A stretch of 55,847 bases of DNA from the NCBI GenBank assembly GCA_947179325.1, contig CAMXAU010000018.1:1-55847 (forward strand), read 5' to 3'. Shown here piece after piece: positions 54,452 to 55,847 of this stretch; positions within the stretch are counted from its first letter, which is position 1; each line of letters opens with the position of its first letter. A program made the translations under genes and the position numbers. The notes below the pieces were generated by a model. It ran no database searches. It had not been told where the DNA came from and was given only the letters and a program-made list of their open reading frames with translations. The stretch comes from an uncultured Bacteroidales bacterium (GTDB taxonomy: Bacteria; Bacteroidota; Bacteroidia; Bacteroidales; UBA932).

Positions 54452-55522
54452 TTAACAGCATTTCAGTACATTCGGCAACTCTGGCTTCATGAGGTCCTTC
54501 TTGTCAACGCCCTTGAATTTGTCTGCCGGGTCATATTCTATCCCTATCTTGTCCAGAAGAGGCTCCACCGCTACCTGGTGCAGCTGCAGTCCAAGGTCCC
54601 ATGGATTGTATCCAAGTACCAGCCCGGCGATTTCCTCGTATGTGAACACAGGTATCCCGTATCCGTCTCTCCCGTATGTCTTTCCTTCCATTTCCGAGAT
54701 TGCATATTGCCATCTGTCAAGGAAATATGGACATCCTGGGCAGTTTGTGATTATCATGTCTGGACGGTATGGCTCCATGGACTCGAATTTCTTGTGGGTG
54801 TTCGAGATGGAATATCCTCTGTTTGCCTTGATGTGGTACTGGCGGAATCCGTATCCGCAGCAGTGCCTGCGTTCCGGATAGTCCACAACATTTCCGCCCC
54901 AGCTTTCAACCATGCCGCAGAGCACGTATGGATATTCTGCACCTCCGATTCCCTTGGACGGGAACATCTTTGCATAATGGCAGCCGATATGCTCAACGAC
55001 GCGCAGAGGTTCTCCAGTCTCTTTGTCTACAAGACGGAACCTGGCCCTTGCTGCTATTTCGTTGCGGAACTTGTATATTATGTCGCTTGCATGTGCGATG
55101 TGCTTCGGCTTGTTGAATTCTCTCCTGCATGATTTCCAGAGAAGTTCCCTGATCTTCGTCTCAAGTTCCGGGAATTCTTCCCATGTCTCGAGGATTTCAA
55201 GATAGTTGCCGAAAGATGTGATGCATGATGCCACATAGTTCTCGTATCCGGCTTCTGTCATCAGGGCGAACTGCCTTGCCACAATGGTCATTACGGTCTC
55301 CTGGGGTATTGTGTCGCAGTGGTAGGCTATGCCTCCGCATGTCGTGTGGTGCTCTGTCTCGTAGAAATCTTTTTTGAGTACGTTCTTGCAGATCTCAAGG
55401 AACATTTTCTCTGATGCCGGAAAGAAGTTCTGCCTTATGCAGCTCCGTACATAGAACCAGTGGTCATCAGGGATTTCTTTCTGATAGTCACTCCATATCT
55501 TTTGTTTGCCTTGATAGATCAT
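54452..55522 (-). CDS. hdrB: HdrB-like subunit with one complete CCG motif
   Basis: This 356-residue protein has the HdrB layout. The second CCG motif is complete: C181, C221-C222, C261 and C264 (GCHYAKMF, RHCCGYGF, NCPGC). The first CCG motif is altered: C28, T61-C62, C100 and S103, so the paired cysteine and the last cysteine are lost. One non-cubane cluster is therefore likely instead of two. It is the first gene of the operon. The 14 bases around its start codon are the exact complement of a segment in each copy of the upstream repeat. Confidence 0.9.
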   Translation of the reverse strand: MIYQGKQKIWSDYQKEIPDDHWFYVRSCIRQNFFPASEKMFLEICKNVLKKDFYETEHHTTCGGIAYHCDTIPQETVMTIVARQFALMTEAGYENYVASCITSFGNYLEILETWEEFPELETKIRELLWKSCRREFNKPKHIAHASDIIYKFRNEIAARARFRLVDKETGEPLRVVEHIGCHYAKMFPSKGIGGAEYPYVLCGMVESWGGNVVDYPERRHCCGYGFRQYHIKANRGYSISNTHKKFESMEPYRPDMIITNCPGCPYFLDRWQYAISEMEGKTYGRDGYGIPVFTYEEIAGLVLGYNPWDLGLQLHQVAVEPLLDKIGIEYDPADKFKGVDKKDLMKPELPNVLKCC

Positions 55523-55532
55523 TATTCAAGTC
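55519..55532 (-). promoter_or_regulatory. hdrB start region complementary to the upstream repeat
   Basis: On the minus strand GACTTGAATAATGA covers the hdrB start codon (ATG at 55522). The same 14 bases occur on the plus strand at 55602-55615 and 55773-55786. In an mRNA that begins beyond these copies the two would pair perfectly and hide the start codon. Confidence 0.6.
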
Positions 55533-55564
55533 TTTTAATTTATTCAACATTTACCTTATTCTAA

Positions 55565-55847
55565 TCTTCTGAGCCTTTATTCAGGTCTGTCTGGTTCCTG
55601 GGACTTGAATAATGACTCCGTTTACCCCCCGGACTTGCGTCCGACCCCGGTGGGGTGTACTCCCCACCGCCCCTCACTGGGGCCCGTCGGCCATATGGGC
55701 CTCCAAGGGGAATTACATCAATTCAAATCTCTCTTCTTGGGCCATTTATTCTAGTCCGTCTGGTTTTACTGGGACTTGAATAATGACTCCGCTTACCCCC
55801 CGGACTTGCGTCCGACCCCGGTGGGGTGTACTCCCCACCGCCCCTCA
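55565..55847. repeat. two tandem hairpin-rich repeats, 171-base period
   Basis: The cores 55600-55676 and 55771-55847 are identical over 77 bases except one (T55621 and C55792). Similarity extends left to about 55565 and 55732 with gaps. Each core contains CGGAC-ttgc-GTCCG, then CGGTGGGG with CCCCACCG across a 6-base loop. A further hairpin (GGCCC with GGGCC, 55681-55701) is in the spacer. The second copy runs off the window, so more copies may follow. The block holds no gene. Confidence 0.9.

Noticed and set aside
55565..55847. CRISPR array
   Set aside because: Only two copies, a unit of 171 bases and no cas genes; the repeat is far longer than CRISPR repeats.

Overview
The window looks like a chromosomal segment of a Bacteroidota species, most likely order Bacteroidales. 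It carries two SusC/SusD outer-membrane uptake pairs, BACON-domain and other surface lipoproteins, a TamL-type BamA-family lipoprotein, a fold-III arginine decarboxylase of the Bacteroidota type, and repeated promoter elements of the Bacteroidota form TAnnTTTG. A cysteate-synthase-like enzyme, needed for sulfonolipids, hints at a Rikenellaceae/Odoribacter-like host, but only weakly. No tRNA, rRNA, insertion sequence or CRISPR array was seen. | Layout: (1) 1-16277 is a polyol/phosphoester utilisation locus. A divergent LacI-family regulator, cut by the window edge, faces a promoter bracketed by two identical operators. Downstream, in one tight operon, are a sodium:solute symporter fused in frame to a propeller and a histidine acid phosphatase, a BACON lipoprotein, SusC, SusD, two leaderless unknown proteins, a secreted metallo-beta-lactamase-fold hydrolase, a PfkB-type fructokinase and a mannitol-dehydrogenase-family enzyme. 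There is no glycosidase. The set reads as: bind outside, cleave phosphoesters, import a polyol, oxidise it to a ketose, phosphorylate it. (2) 16343-18160 is a DEAD-box helicase. (3) 18212-20419 is a reverse-strand operon of an acetyltransferase-like protein, an IbrA-like PAPS-reductase-family protein and an IbrB-like ParB/Srx protein. (4) 20656-22380 is a GH13 enzyme. (5) 22390-30220 is a second SusC/SusD operon with two lipoproteins, and a secreted metallophosphoesterase beyond a terminator. (6) 30293-42038 is mostly housekeeping: a PEP-synthase-like ATP-grasp protein, TrmH-type methyltransferase, arginine decarboxylase, TamL, RarA, pyruvate kinase and a flavodiiron protein. (7) 42051-48896 holds two envelope genes on the reverse strand, a long rod-like RNA candidate resembling 6S RNA, and a three-gene operon of LPP20-like and CsgG-like exported proteins. 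| (8) 48931-55847 holds an MscS channel and then, on the reverse strand, the most striking locus: hdrB, hdrA, hdrC, a membrane HdrE-HdrD fusion and, two bases later, a cysteate-synthase-like PLP enzyme. This links a heterodisulfide-reductase-like redox complex to sulfonate synthesis. Upstream of hdrB lie two tandem copies of a hairpin-rich GC repeat. Each contains a 14-base perfect complement of the hdrB start region, which could hide the start codon in the mRNA.
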